Positions 30,001-39,359 of a DNA stretch of 64,000 bases are shown in pieces; the stretch's first letter is position 1; each line of letters begins with the position of its first letter. The notes beneath the pieces are model-generated. The model worked only from the letters and a program-made list of their open reading frames with translations, did no database searches and was not told the DNA's origin. The stretch is from Congeria kusceri. Its lineage: Eukaryota > Mollusca > Bivalvia > Myida > Dreissenidae. Position numbers and translations under genes: made by a program. Location of the stretch: NCBI GenBank assembly GCA_027627225.1, contig CM051025.1, positions 53,520,181-53,584,180 of the forward strand, in the 5' to 3' direction.

Positions 30001-33000
30001 ATCACTGGATGCAGGTGTTATATGGATTGGAAAACAAAAGCAATATTTTAATGCATCTAAATACATTAATTTTAATAAAAGGTTTGGATTAAATTGCATC
30101 AAAATGATCCAAACATGATGATATTGTGAGGTTGTGGTTATAATTACTCTGATAAGTTATTAAGTGCAATAATATGTTATATTAAATTCCATTTTATTTT
30201 CTTATTTAATTGCTTTCAAGATATGATCCGAAAAAATCGGATCGATGACAGTTTGATCTGTTGCATCCCTATTGTAGATCATGTATTGCATTTATGATAG
30301 TTTCCCTCTAGAGTATAGCCAGTTCATCCTACGTTTTGCAATTAGCTAGTACTAGACCAATTTCAATACATATACAACAAACTATATTTAGTTATGAAGT
30401 AAAACTGTCTTTGTGCTGTTAATAAGAGATCTCTCCTGCTGATGAAACTGAAGTTTTGCATTGGTTATATGGCCATGTTCCTGGCTGTCAATTACACGTG
30501 GTATTATCGCATAGAGTGTCACTAATATTATTAAGAGTTTTGGTATTTTTTCAAACAATATAAAAATGATGTTCCAATTTCATCTAACAAATACAAGATG
30601 AAATCAATATAGTTTACCTTGGCCTCCTTTAAGAAGCGATATACGACCCATGAGCAGGTACTCTCCCTCGTGGATTACCCAGGGACTGGATACATGGTAG
30701 CCACACGTGTCGTTGTTGGCAAACGAACAACTTCCTAAACTATGTTCTATCGTGGTTATGGTTGTATTTATGGTTGTGATTTCTGAAAATAAATGGACTT
30801 GGTTCTATATCGCACAGGAACTACAATTACCGTAGAATGAATGACCGACTAATATACGTGAACCAACCTCTTTATTGCATACACTACGATATTGATCGCT
30901 GGATGATTGGCATTTGGACACTGGTTTTAGGTTACCATCAAAAAAATTAATTGATTGTGTAAAACAGCATATGATGACGTACACAAACAGGAATATAAGT
31001 GCAACGGACGGATGCTCCCCGCAAATGGGTTTTGTCAGTTGATGGGAATAAAATGAGAAAGATATATTAAAAGAAAAACGAAACTTTCCTATTATAAAAC
31101 AGATGGTCAATAACACCATGATAAAATCATAATACCAGAACGACCATGTAATATGCGCATTACCAATAGGTAGGGATGCCGCATTTAATTCAAGTACTTA
31201 ATACATGTACATGTAAACTAGCGTGGAAACGACAAGATCCTATTAACATATCTTATTTACAATCAGCTCCCTAATAAATCATCAAACCAGAATGATACTG
31301 CAATATGCGAATGCCGTAAGTGTAGGGGTGCCGCATATTAAGTTTCATTGAATTGAAGTTAATAAATTCTGAGATCTGTTGATGAAACGAAAATATCCTA
31401 TATAAATGTCCTATTAACAATCAGTGGACAATAACTCCCTAAAGAGTCATCAGACCAAAACAATCTGAAACTAAGCTTATGTCCTCTTAAAAGGGATGCT
31501 GCATATAACATTCCATTGATTTCGAGTTATTAATTCCTGAAATCTCGCACGGAATCGAAATTATCAAATTAAAATGTTTCTAGTAACAATCAGACCAGAA
31601 CTACGTAACAAAACATGTGCATGTCTTCTTGGTAGGGATGCTGAACATAACAATATACTGATGTCAAGTCCTGTTCTTGAGAACTAGCGGGGAAACAAAT
31701 ATCCTATTAGCATGTCCTAGTTAGTAATCGAAGACTGTATTTTTTTGTAGGGATGGTGCTTATAAAGTTTAATTAAATTCGACTCATTTGTTCCTGATAT
31801 CGTCCGGACAGTAGGACGGAATGACGGACGGAGGACAGAAAGAATGATGATTTAAATTGAATTAAATTAGTAGAATATGCATTGACACCCGGATACACTG
31901 AACGGCAGTTAAATTAAAATTCTGACGGACGAACAAAGCGGCGACTATGTGGCACCCCTACGGGAAGCATACAAAACTTAAGACATTTTTAATCATTTGA
32001 TTATCACGTTTTAGCTCTACTATTCGAAGAATAGGTGAGCTATCCTTTTAACCCCGGCGTCTGCTTCGGTGTCGGCGTCCGCGTCTGAATTTGGTTAAAG
32101 TTTTATTCAAAAGTCTTGTAACTTCAAAACTACACAAGCTATTCACTTGAAACTTGGAATATACCTTTGTCATTAACTCCAGTATCAGGGGCAACATTCC
32201 CCATAACTCTGTGTTGTATTGTGACAGAGTTAGTAATTCCCCTTTTTTACATAGATTTCTGGTTAGTTTGTATTCAAAAGTGTTGTTACTTAAAAACTAC
32301 AACAGTTATTCACTTGAAACTTGGAATATATCTTTATCATAAACTCCAGTATCAGGGGCAAGATTCCCCATAACTCTGTTTTGTATTGTGACAGAGTTAA
32401 GCCCCTTTTTCTCATAGATTTTCTGGTTAAAGCTTATATTCGAAAGATTTGTAACTTCAAATCTACAGAAGTTATTAAGTTGAAACTTGGTATATACCTC
32501 TGTAATCAAATCCAGAGTTAGGGGCAACATTCTCTATAACTATGTTTGGTATTTTCACAGACTTATGCCCCTTTTTCACATAGATTGTCTGGTTAAAATT
32601 TATATTCAACAGTTGTGTAACTTCAGAACTACATATAATATTCACCTGAAAATGGAATATATCTTTTTCATCAACTGTAATATCATTGACAACATTCCCT
32701 ATAACTCTGTTTTGTATTTTGACACAGTTACGCCTCTTTTTCACATAGAATTTCTGGTTGAAGTTTACATTCAAAAGTTGTGTAACTGCAGAATTACAAC
32801 AGTTATTCACATGAAACTTGGAATACACCTTTGGCATCAACTCCAGTGTCAGGGGCAACATTCCTTATAACTATGTTTTGTATATTGTCAGAGTTATGTC
32901 TTTTTTCACATAGATTTTCTGGTTAAAGTTTATATTTAAAACTTTTGTTACTTCAGAACTACATAAGGTATTCCCTTTAAAATAGGAATATACCTTTGTC

Positions 33001-33343
33001 ATTAACCCCAGTATCAGGTACAACCTCCCTGTAACTCTTGTTTGCCTTTTGACAGAGTTATGCTCCTTTTTCACATAGATTTTCTGGTCAAAGTTTATAT
33101 TACAAACTGTTATAACTTCACAACTACACATGTTATTAACTACATAAGGTTGAAACTTTATGACACGGGGTAAGTTACTCGTTGTGTAATATTACGGATC
33201 GCATATCAGAATATTGTGCATCATTTTACGGAAGTATATACATAAAAACGTTGCAATATGTGGAAATATATATATATATAATCCCCACCTGTTACAAGGA
33301 GAAGACTGACGATTGGTACGATAGGTAGAAAATGTATATCCAT
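1..33343 (-). CDS. Multi-exon gene: secreted or membrane MAM-sushi protein (3' end outside window)
   Basis: Overall span of the left gene, transcribed right to left. The exons listed separately join in phase: signal peptide (ends phase 1), MAM exon 1 (1 to 1), MAM exon 2 (1 to 0), MAM exon 3 (0 to 1), linker exon (1 to 1), then twelve sushi exons (all 1 to 1). No stop or frameshift was seen in any of them. The predicted product is an extracellular protein: a signal peptide, one MAM domain (a beta-sandwich adhesion module) and a long sushi rod. MAM plus sushi is also the order seen in the neighbouring adhesion GPCR locus, so this gene is probably its paralogue. Whether it ends in a membrane segment or 7TM cannot be seen because the gene leaves the window at position 1. 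Introns are long in the 5' part (up to about 9 kb) and about 0.3-1.2 kb in the array. Confidence 0.8.
493..666 (-). CDS. Sushi exon S12 (first array unit), last one in the window
   Basis: Same as S2 and S7; complete with a gtgagc donor, so the transcript is expected to continue to an exon left of position 1. Confidence 0.88.
1139..1312 (-). CDS. Sushi exon S11 (first array unit)
   Basis: Same as S6 (APKNGNV type); complete, phase 1-1. Confidence 0.9.
1845..1890 (-). pseudogene. Short sushi exon remnant (first unit)
   Basis: About 45 bp of the exon's 3' end with an internal deletion (the TCACATGTGGCAGC to TACTGG part is missing) next to a gtgagc donor. Copies at about 6,779 and 11,709. Confidence 0.7.
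2291..2369 (-). pseudogene. Half sushi exon (first unit)
   Basis: Keeps the 3' half of a sushi exon (LNGSGTVTCGSNGHWNSTG to the gtgagc donor) but the 5' half and its acceptor are gone; the sequence jumps at AGGTT into intron sequence. If the AG just upstream were used in phase 1 the first full codon would be TAA, so inclusion would stop translation. Confidence 0.85.
2800..2973 (-). CDS. Sushi exon S10 (first array unit)
   Basis: Same as S5 (RLSAPPNG type); complete, phase 1-1. Confidence 0.9.
3508..3586 (-). pseudogene. Half sushi exon (first unit)
   Basis: Same breakpoint as the half-exon at 2,291; ends GSNRHWNSTGQKCVMIG. Confidence 0.85.
4017..4190 (-). CDS. Sushi exon S9 (first array unit)
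   Basis: Same as S4 (GLWNS, KCAIIG); complete, phase 1-1. Confidence 0.9.
4725..4898 (-). CDS. Sushi exon S8 (first array unit)
   Basis: Same as S3; complete, phase 1-1. Confidence 0.9.
5427..5600 (-). CDS. Sushi exon S7 (second array unit)
   Basis: Same as S2 (DPENGIV type); complete, phase 1-1. Confidence 0.9.
6073..6246 (-). CDS. Sushi exon S6 (second array unit)
   Basis: Same family as S1 but with APKNGNV; ends QTCNPVG with a gtaagt donor. Confidence 0.9.
6779..6824 (-). pseudogene. Short sushi exon remnant (second unit)
   Basis: Unit-2 copy of the remnant at 1,845. Confidence 0.7.
7225..7303 (-). pseudogene. Half sushi exon (second unit)
   Basis: Copy of the 2,291 half-exon one unit later. 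Confidence 0.85.
7734..7907 (-). CDS. Sushi exon S5 (second array unit)
   Basis: Complete sushi exon: DCGRLSAPPNGSVSH start, GLWNSTGQKCVIIG end; canonical splice sites. Confidence 0.9.
8442..8520 (-). pseudogene. Half sushi exon (second unit)
   Basis: Copy of the 3,508 half-exon one unit later. Confidence 0.85.
8950..9123 (-). CDS. Sushi exon S4 (second array unit)
   Basis: Complete sushi exon; differs from S3 by GLWNSTG in place of GHWNSTG and KCAIIG in place of KCVIIG. Splice sites as in S3. Confidence 0.9.
9658..9831 (-). CDS. Sushi exon S3 (second array unit)
   Basis: Complete sushi exon: DCGRLTAPPNGSVSH start, GSNGHWNSTGQKCVIIG end; acceptor GTAAAACAG, donor TTG/gtgagc. Confidence 0.9.
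10360..10533 (-). CDS. Sushi exon S2 (third array unit)
   Basis: Complete 174-bp sushi exon; reads DCGRLNDPENGIVSH at the start, ITCGSSGHWNSTGQKCVIIG at the end. Acceptor TATAACAG, donor TTG/gtgagc. Confidence 0.9.
11006..11179 (-). CDS. Sushi exon S1 (third array unit)
   Basis: First sushi exon after the MAM part. 174 bp, phase 1-1, acceptor AAATCAG, donor GTTG/gtaagt. Contains DCGRLTAPPNGNVSH, SISCHTGYNLNGS and TCGSNRFWDSTGQTCNPVG: four cysteines, the G-Y after Cys2 and the tryptophan before Cys4 of a complete sushi domain. Confidence 0.9.
11709..11754 (-). pseudogene. Short sushi exon remnant (third unit)
   Basis: Unit-3 copy of the remnant at 1,845. Confidence 0.7.
12143..12197 (-). pseudogene. 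Sushi exon remnant at the array's right edge
   Basis: Last recognisable piece of array: the GSNGHWNSTG end of a sushi exon with the donor GT changed to AT, cut off at CACATGT where unrelated AT-rich sequence begins. This marks the array boundary. Confidence 0.7.
12200..14919. other. AT-rich intronic sequence, nothing recognised
   Basis: Intron between the linker exon and sushi exon S1. I see no exon, RNA gene or bounded element here. Confidence 0.5.
14920..15234. repeat. 63-bp minisatellite, five copies
   Basis: Five near-perfect copies of a 63-bp unit starting CTGACAAATATTGCAGCTGC; the only variation seen is AACAAAAC versus AACGAAAC. Because 63 is divisible by 3, the plus strand translates as a 21-residue repeat (LTNIAAALNETSASLH...). 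I treat it as intronic tandem repeat, not a gene. Confidence 0.9.
15384..15609 (+). other. Possible orphan exon on the plus strand
   Basis: After a GTTTTAG the plus strand is open to a TAA: IPRYILWTSYEEGYDSS, then LPWYSSVLDSNLTDNHCG and KNRFNVNFAANNKPYTYLL. The composition looks protein-like and slightly richer in GC than its surroundings, but I recognise no family and no partner exon. It lies inside an intron of the minus-strand gene, so it may be a fragment of a transposed gene or chance. Confidence 0.25.
16063..16161 (-). CDS. Exon 5: short cysteine-rich linker between MAM and sushi array
   Basis: Thirty-three residues, phase 1-1: ERFTCEIGYQPIKADVG, then IYCAGQRNTSPNCEPL, with three cysteines. 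The FTCEIGYQP part resembles the centre of a sushi domain (C-x-x-G-Y), and the exon has the same phase as sushi exons, so it may be a truncated sushi or the closing cysteine region of the MAM. Acceptor TTGTAG, donor CTAA/gtgagt. Confidence 0.65.
16391..16451 (-). CDS. Exon 4: MAM domain, C-terminal strand
   Basis: Twenty codons plus one base between TTGCAG and CTAG/gttagt. Reads VEFVARTASHALVAIDNITL, the MAM ending in which a small-residue strand precedes A-I-D-D/N-I. Phase 0 in fits exon 3 exactly and phase 1 out fits the next exon. Confidence 0.85.
16452..20560. other. Large intron, no gene recognised
   Basis: AT-rich sequence between MAM exons 3 and 4. Around 18.9-19.4 kb short words such as GCGTACAGTC recur loosely. 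A plus-strand frame at 19,438-19,740 is open for 100 codons but has no recognised domain. Confidence 0.4.
20697..20829. mobile_element. Short inverted-repeat element (MITE-like), copy 1
   Basis: The two ends are inverted copies: CCGCACAGGCTTATCCGGGA at the left and its complement (TCCCGGATTAGCCTGTGCGG with one mismatch) at the right, enclosing TTTCCGCCTACAGTGG and its partners. Same family as the copies at 21.2 and 60.6 kb. Confidence 0.8.
21183..21336. mobile_element. Short inverted-repeat element (MITE-like), copy 2
   Basis: Bounded by TGTCGTGGGAAAA and TTTTCCCACGACA, perfect 13-bp inverted ends. The inside shares the CGTCCCGGATTAGCCTGTGC and TTTCCGCCTACAGTGG blocks with copy 1, and lacks one inner arm. 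Confidence 0.85.
21601..21860 (-). CDS. Exon 3: MAM domain, central part
   Basis: Acceptor TTTCAG/atgatg, donor TTTGAG/gtaaac; phase 1 in, 0 out; 86 codons open. It begins DDDFYAFFDPPPSSPGNPMF and continues through SPLLPGGAACLSFYYTLPAG, then LHVRTRTEDNVTVELWNVTN and ends ERIDSFE. The G-x-x-C-L-S-F-x-Y block followed by L-x-V and an LW strand is the MAM core. Nucleotide sequence is close to the MAM exon at 53.4-53.7 kb (both contain CACGTCAGGACACGTACA), so the two modules are recent paralogues. Flanked by introns of about 8.8 and 5.1 kb. Confidence 0.9.
22806..24094. mobile_element. 1.29-kb element with terminal inverted repeats
   Basis: Begins GTAGGGGAGACCGTGGATAG and ends with the inverted counterpart (CTATCCCCGGTCTCCTCTAC), about 27 bp at 2 mismatches. 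Inner satellites of the ends repeat TTACCC/GGGGTAAGTTG words. No transposase frame is visible, so it is non-autonomous. It sits in the intron between MAM exons 2 and 3. Confidence 0.8.
24095..25768. other. Intronic AT-rich sequence, nothing recognised
   Basis: No exon, RNA gene or bounded element seen. Confidence 0.4.
25769..26550. mobile_element. hAT-like non-autonomous DNA transposon with 8-bp target duplication
   Basis: The element occupies 25,777-26,542 (766 bp). It starts TAGGGCTCCAACGGGT and ends ACCCGTTGGAGCCCTA, perfect 16-bp terminal inverted repeats. The identical octamer TCTGGGAC flanks both sides (25,769-25,776 and 26,543-26,550). An 8-bp duplication together with an AGGGCTC-type end is the hAT superfamily signature. 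Inside are GGGTCGGGACGGGT and GACCCGCGAATACGGG subterminal motifs and no transposase frame. Confidence 0.93.
26551..27770. other. Intron; one GC-richer patch near 27.05-27.40 kb
   Basis: Mostly featureless. Between about 27.05 and 27.40 kb the minus strand gives protein-like pieces (GKPYTAATPEATLDGQKCF, then FVIPTSKNIAVAEKNAIG) interrupted by stops, possibly a broken retrocopy of an unrelated gene. I cannot name it. Confidence 0.3.
27871..29999. mobile_element. 2.1-kb large inverted-repeat element
   Basis: Starts AGGCGTTTCATCAACG and ends CCGTTGATGAAACGCCT. The arms are long: about 27.87-28.52 kb is matched, inverted and with divergence, by about 29.34-30.00 kb, including GACTGGGTAGGAGCAGTCGT against ACGACCGCTCCTACCCATTCGT-like sequence, and TTGTTTTTAACCCATTTGTT against its partner near 29,370. 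A third set of related ends lies inside (about 28.9-29.24 kb), suggesting nested or tandem copies. No coding frame found. Confidence 0.75.
30618..30782 (-). CDS. Exon 2: MAM domain, N-terminal part
   Basis: Acceptor TTTTCAG and donor CCAAG/gtaaac are both good; phase 1 in and out. After a Thr/Ile-rich leader the exon reads GSCSFANNDTCGYHVSSPW, the C-x-F-x-x-x-x-x-C-G-Y/W start that opens MAM domains, and ends near LLMGRISLLKGGQ. The two cysteines are the first conserved MAM disulphide. A homologous exon lies at 54.4-54.6 kb (CSFTNNNICGYTFGDLW) in the neighbouring locus. Confidence 0.85.
31130..31810. repeat. Degenerate tandem repeat, about 140-155-bp period
   Basis: At least four diverged units share the phrases ATCA(A/G)ACCAGAA, TAGGGATGC(C/T)GCATA and a stretch ending near GAGTTATTAATTCCTGA. 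Intronic, between the signal-peptide exon and MAM exon 1. Confidence 0.6.
32090..33150. repeat. Tandem repeat, about 166-bp period, six copies
   Basis: The phrase CCAGTATCAGGGGCAACATT recurs with variants near 32,175, 32,343, 32,507, 32,674, 32,840 and 33,004. Each unit also has a TTTTTCACATAGATTTTCTG block. Copies are clearly diverged. Confidence 0.85.
33289..33343 (-). CDS. Exon 1: start codon and signal peptide of the MAM-sushi gene
   Basis: Reads MDIHFLPIVPIVSLLLVT plus one base, then a GTGGGG donor (AACAG/gtgggg). This is a typical signal-peptide exon: short N-region, a hydrophobic core PIVPIVSLLLV, ending in phase 1, which matches the phase of the next MAM exon. It would direct the protein to the secretory pathway. 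No other upstream in-frame exon was seen. A TTATAAA word lies only about 18 bases upstream of the ATG, too close to act as a TATA box for this start, so the promoter is not assigned. Confidence 0.7.
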
Positions 33344-36300
33344 CTTGAAAAAAGAACACGTTTATAAGTCATAACTTCCTATGCGACATTGTATTCAATG
33401 TGACAAAACCGTATCACATCGACAGACCGATTGTTATCATGGTTAGCTACTTGTACCTTGTATTCTGTTTAATTTGTAAATTAACACGGTGACATGTTCT
33501 AATCAGTTGTATGTAGTTGACGAACATTGTACACACACTTTACACTAACGTACCTATTATTTCTATACTTATTAAAACATCATAACTAAGTGTGGATGTA
33601 TTTGCGTGTCCAAAAATACGACTGTTTTTTTGAAAATAAATAGCAACCATTTAAAAGCGTAATATTGCTTACGCATGTTAAATTGTGCTTCTCTAATTCT
33701 CATTCTTACACTTTGTATGTTATTACAGAAATCATATGTCGTTACTGGCATTGCTATCCACTGTTCGTGCATCATCCCAGCTGCATCTGACTTATATTAA
33801 TTTGTGTGGTGTTGTTAGACACTCGCTGAACGAAATCTAGCTGATTGCATGCTAAAAAGCCCCATATCCGCCGACGTGCATTGATACATAAAATATTCTA
33901 CATGTATTTGTCTATAATGAATATCCAATATTTTGTGTCCAACAGGGCAATGAGTTAAAATTATATCTTTTCAAATCAAGGAGTGTTTGCTGTTGCGAGA
34001 TCAACTACGCTTTGGACAGCTTTGATCAGTAAAGACACTAGATGGTGCTGATAGCGTTTGTACAATCTAGACGTTATCCATATAAAGTGCACGATCCTCA
34101 CGGGAGAACAACGACCTTGGGGTAGCAATAGGAACTAGATTACCACGTAAAAACAATAAAAGCAACCCGCAATCACTAACTGTTGATTTTCATTTTATTA
34201 CATAGTTATACTTACCTCCGTATATCGTCACTAGTCTTGTCAAGTTGTACATAATTTTATCTACATATATTTTTGGTCTACAATTTTTTATTCTTCGAGG
34301 TTTTGTAAGTTATACTATTAATCTATCCAAACGAATGAAATATATACAACAATCGTACTCGGAAAAAAGAAATGTTTTATTTTCAGTTTTTGGAAATATT
34401 TAATCAAGAATAAAAGTTGTCTGTTGTTGATTGATGTATCAACTCCCCCGTACTGTGCAAGCTACGAGACTACGCTTAACGTCTCCATTTTTGTATTCTA
34501 ACGTCCGCAGCAAGTCTTAAATAATCCTAATGCGTTTTGACTTTCAATCAAGTTATTATTAAATATAGATTGAGCTTTCTTACATATGTTATGTATTGTT
34601 ATTAACTCTTTCAAAGCTGGCGGCTTTTAACACGTATAGATGATACTTGTCCAATGATATTGTATATTGTACCTGAATACCCTTCCATATCAACTTGTTT
34701 TTGTCATAATCAGTCTCCATATCATTTAATCCACTCGTTTACATATCAGACGATAATATTTCAATGAACATTTTTTTTCGTTTTTCAGTATTTAACGATA
34801 TCATTAATATAAGTATTAAAACACACCGTATAACCACGTACATGCGTATGTGTTTTTTGTTGTTAACTTGTACCTGAAAATCTGAAACCTATAAAACGAC
34901 TTAAGATATTCAGTGAGTTTTTTTTAACGAAACAAGCAGTTATATTTAGATTTATCTTGAAATACATACACATGTATAATTAACCGCAGCCATCGGACAA
35001 ACGGATCATTCTTAGTTACCATTATACATTTCAAAGAACAATTTCTGAAATGCATGCTTTACAATTTTGACTTTAATCAATGTTGCTGTGTGTGTAATAA
35101 ATAGAACGATTTTAATTCTTTTTCAAATACATTATTTTTAATTCTAGGACAATGTGCATACAATCTAAGACCTAATTAAAACTATTTATACTAGCTAAAT
35201 GACGAAATAAAAACATTAATAAACATGTTGTCAAGCCCATGACCGAATATGTGTTTAATATATCAGTAACTGTAATGAAGTAAATGTTTTCGAATTTATT
35301 TCATATAAATAGGCTTATAAACGTGCTTATGAGCGTTTATTGATTTAAGTGGGTCATCACCTGCCTATACAATTCAACTTGTTGATTGACATTATTTTAT
35401 TCCGATTTCATTTATTCTATCGTCGAATCATTTAAATATGAATCATTGTGCAAACAGTGGGCCGCTTAATATTTGCTTGTTACACAGATGAACTGCATAT
35501 ATATGAGCAACATATATACTTTCTAGGAAAGTTTACATGTAAGATAAACATGTGCATTGTATTTGCTTCAAAACTATGCAAGTTAATAATTAACATTTTT
35601 ACATGGATACACTTTTGTGTTCAATGCAGATATGCAGAGAATAATGAGCCAAGAATGTAGAGCTCAGCTTGCTTATACGAGGGATACAAAACCGTGTTTG
35701 AGTATAACTTACACCGAAGGTTTCCTCTAAAAACTGGCGATTGGCATACGGTTGGCACACGATTGGCATACAATTTTCATTCAATAAATAAATGATTAAA
35801 ACTTCGATACGGCCTAGTGTTTAAATACACTTGTATAATATGTTGCCGTCATTTTTAATAGCATGATATTGGCGTCATTCAATTTGTTTTACTTGTTTAC
35901 TATGATTTTAGTAAATCCGAATACTTCTGCACATGTAAACGTTCTATTTGCTTTATGTAGCAATGAATTCATGTGCTATAATATAGCAATGACTTCATTC
36001 ACGTGCTTTACGTGAAACATGTACTTGGCAACTTTGACGAGTTGTTACAACTTACAACCTTCTACACATGGACACGATGTATTTCGACCCGACCCGATCA
36101 TTGGGACTCGAAGTAAACTGTAGTTAACTCATTTGTTCTGTGACGACTTGATTGGTTTCTAGAAATAGCACGTTATAAGTATTGTTGAATTCTTTTTATT
36201 CAAACGTACATTACACATACGGCTACTAAGCTAATAATTACATTAAATTAACAAATGAACAACTTTTTATCTATTTTTTTTATATTCAATTCATGTTTGT

Positions 36301-36523
36301 ATTTATTAATCACTAATTTTTAACTGTGCTTGGCATGTGTTGTATAAATTAATTACATATGAATTGCATGGGTACCTGAGTTAATCGTATTTATTTATTT
36401 ATTATCATTTAATATTTTTACTGTATTATTTCATATTATATCAAGATTTAGTGCGTTTATATTGTAATATTGGTATAAACAATAGCTGCCATTCATACAT
36501 TGAATTTAACAATAACATGCCAT
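33344..36523. other. Intergenic region between the two minus-strand genes
   Basis: AT-rich and without recognised exons. It holds the promoter of the MAM-sushi gene (right side of 33,343) and the 3' untranslated part of the GPCR locus. Minus-strand AATAAA words occur near 36,190 and 36,391-36,404, possible polyadenylation signals for the upstream locus. Confidence 0.45.
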
Positions 36524-36670
36524 TTAATAAATTGACTGTATAAAATACAGAACACTTGTTATACCGACCACAATAAATGTCTTTATAATTGGCCGTGTTT
36601 GGTATGACTTATCGGTTTGTGTTTTGATGGTTGTATCTCCTTCCAACCTAACTCCATCACTCGTTATGAC
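36524..36670 (-). CDS. Cytoplasmic tail exon 2 with stop codon
   Basis: VITSDGVRLEGDTTIKTQTD, KSYQTRPIIKTFIVV, GITSVLYFIQSIY, stop. Phase 0 in from the previous tail exon. The hydrophobic last part might instead be intron after a gtcggt donor. Confidence 0.5.
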   Translation of the reverse strand, partial: VITSDGVRLEGDTTIKTQTDKSYQTRPIIKTFIVVGITSVLYFIQSIY

Positions 36671-37287
36671 CTGCCAAAAAGTAACAAGTACACATATAGA
36701 AACATGAATATTAAGCATTGGCGGCACTAAACAAAAAAGAGCGATTTCTACAAATTTGGCAAAATATTTAAATGACAAACATATTTTAACAAGTTAACAT
36801 GCAAACGCGAGTTAAACATTTGCTACATGCGTCACTGTTTTACTAATACAGTTTGGTATTGCAAAATCGCGTAATGTATGGTAAGCAGTTTATCTAGTAC
36901 ATTAAGGCTTTCTTTCATAGATAGTTCCTTTTCTAATATATTTACATCCGATCTTGGTGTTAGAATTGTTTTTCATCTACAACTAATATTTTTAAATCAA
37001 AAATCGAAATAACAAATACATTTGAAAAATAACGATTGTGTAGAAATATGGGCAGAAAATGATTATAAAATTTAATATATTGATACATATTAATTGATCA
37101 CAGTTTGCATATAGATACAGCATATGGAAAACTTAAGTTGCATAAGAAGGAAAGAAACCCTTATTTAACTGAAACCAGCCTAGAACAAAACCACAACTAT
37201 GATTAAAACTGGGGTCACCGCCTTGGAGCGGTCCATGGAAATAATTAGGGTTCAAATCGCACAACACATAAATATAAACATACATAC

Positions 37288-37399
37288 CAGAGCTACAGTG
37301 TCTTTAGAGACTCGCGTTGACACAAAAGATGCGCTATTCGTAGACATAAACCTTTTGCTGTGTTTTTTATGTTTTTTGCTTTTGTAAGGCATTTCGTAT
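37288..37399 (-). CDS. Cytoplasmic tail exon 1
   Basis: YEMPYKSKKHKKHSKRFMST, NSASFVSTRVSKDTVAL: basic stretch followed by Ser/Thr-rich sequence, fitting a C-terminal tail. Acceptor GTCTGCAG, donor CTG/gtatgt; ends phase 0. Confidence 0.6.
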
Positions 37400-37547
37400 C
37401 TGCAGACGAAATAAGTAACGGCCATTATGACGCATTTACAGCAGCCTTTATTTTTTCTATTTCGTAAGTACAAACAGTGACTAGAATGGGCAGCAAATCA
37501 GATAAAGTCAGCACAGATGAATCTCATTTAAAAACAATATATTGTAC

Positions 37548-37588
37548 CTGTACATTCAGCAAACAATGGACATAAATATCACTGGTCC
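37548..37588 (-). CDS. TM7 exon
   Basis: GTSDIYVHCLLNVQ; H-C-L-L-N is the end of adhesion-GPCR TM7. Acceptor TTTTCAG, donor ACAG/gtacaa. The phases on both sides do not fit the neighbouring exons as I placed them, so a lesion or missed exon is likely. Confidence 0.6.
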
Positions 37589-37832
37589 CTGAAAATACCA
37601 AATATTTGTATAGATCTACTAACGCCACACTGAAATGGGTACACACTGTGGAAATGACATGATGTAAAACAAAGAAGTAAACTTAAACGTAATTAATATA
37701 GTCGACATATAGCAATATACGTATGCGCATGGACCAATTTCTATTTGTTAAATATCTCAATATATGGTATATTTGTGCGATCCTTTAGCTCTTCCTATGC
37801 AATATTTAATCATACATGTAGGTATCCCCTAC

Positions 37833-37946
37833 TTGCAAGCTGTTGCATACTGCACCCAGGCCACGCTATCATTCACGCAGAGTAAGCCAATCATCCACGT
37901 ACAGCCCATCAGCGGGAGTAGCACGCACAGACACCGGACACCAGCT
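37833..37946 (-). CDS. TM6 exon
   Basis: AGVRCLCVLLPLMGCTWMIG, LLCVNDSVAWVQYATAC. L-L-P-L-M-G-x-T-W-M-I-G is the adhesion-GPCR TM6 motif. Acceptor CTCTTAG; donor TGCAA/gtaggg is my best guess but gives phase 2 while the TM7 exon needs phase 1. Confidence 0.85.
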
Positions 37947-37949
37947 CTA

Positions 37950-38489
37950 AGAGTAGAACAGCAACATAAACTATATTCTTGAACTATACAACAATGTATG
38001 CAGATTGATGAATGTGTAGTCAGTGTAAATATAATTTATCAGTATCATAATTTATTTAAAACACAGTGCATAATGCAACGCACTGAAAATGTGCTGTTTA
38101 CATTGCAAAGTTTAACTTTTTTTAAATCGTCTTATATAATAATGTCATAACATAACAGTTAAATATGTTTTTCATCACAAATTGAGGCCATTGTGGTGAT
38201 ATGATAAATAAGAGTGCCACTGTCACCAGGATACTCCCGTCAAAAAAGCTTTTGTTGGGTTAAGATTCAATGACTAAAGAGAAACAATTCAAAAACTAAT
38301 AAGGTAGAGTCATGGTATTAGTGCATCTTATTCAACTCCAAGGCCTCTCTCTAAGTGGTGAGTTGAGGTATCAAAACTATTGCATATATATTTTTTAATA
38401 TAAAATCAAGATGCCAAAATAAACAAGAAACGTAGAAATTACTAGGAAACCAAATGTTTCGAATCAAAATGCATTAAAGTCAGCACAAT
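37950..38489. other. Intron, nothing recognised
   Basis: Part of the TM5-TM6 intron left of the satellites. Confidence 0.35.
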
Positions 38490-39310
38490 TTTTATTTGAA
38501 ATTGTGACCTTGACCTTGACCTTGACCCCACCCACCCCATATGCAATCCCAAGTGAGGTCTATATATAAGGTATCTACGTATAACGTTTCATTAAAATAC
38601 CTCAATGTCTTCTCAAGCTTTTGAGCGGAAACTTGTTTGTCTATATTTAGTACCGGTGACCTTGAACCCATCCACCCCATATGCAATCCCAAACGAAGTC
38701 TAGATAAAAGATATCTATATATAAAGTCTCATAAAACATTTCAATGTGTTCTCAAGCCATTGAACGAAAACTGTTTTTTTTTATTTTTAGTAAAAGTGAC
38801 CTTGAGACACCCATATGCAATCCCAAGCGAGGTCTAAATATAAGGTATCTATGTATGAAGTTTCATTAAAATATCTCCATGTGTTCTCAAATTATTGAGC
38901 GGAAACCGTTTTTCCATTTTCAGTAATGGTGACCTTGACCCCACCCACCCTATACGCACTCCTATGCGAGGCCTTGATATAAGGTATTTAAGTGTGAAGT
39001 TTCATTAAAATATCTCAGTTCCTTCTCAAGTTATTGAGCGGAAACCGTTTTTGTATTTTTTAGTAACAGTGACCTGACCCTTGACCCCCCCCCACCCCCC
39101 ACCCCATATGCAATCTCAAGCGAGGTCACAATATAAGGTATCTACGTATTAAGTTTCATTGAACTATGTCAATGCGTTGTCAAGTAATTGAGCAGAAACT
39201 GTTTTTCCATTTGTAGTAACAGTGACATTGACCTTAGTCCCACCCACCCCATATGCAATCCAAAGCAATGTCTTACAATAAGGTATCTATGTATGAAGTT
39301 TCATAACATT
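38490..39310. repeat. Tandem repeat, about 140-150-bp period, six copies
   Basis: Units contain GTGACCTTGACC, CACCCCATATGCAATCCCAA, AAGGTATCTA, GTTTCATTAAAATA and GAGCGGAAACCGTTTTT. Lies in the TM5-TM6 intron. Confidence 0.9.
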
Positions 39311-39359
39311 AGCTTTATTAGTTGTCGATCTAGAAAGTGGAAATAACAAGTTGACGCTG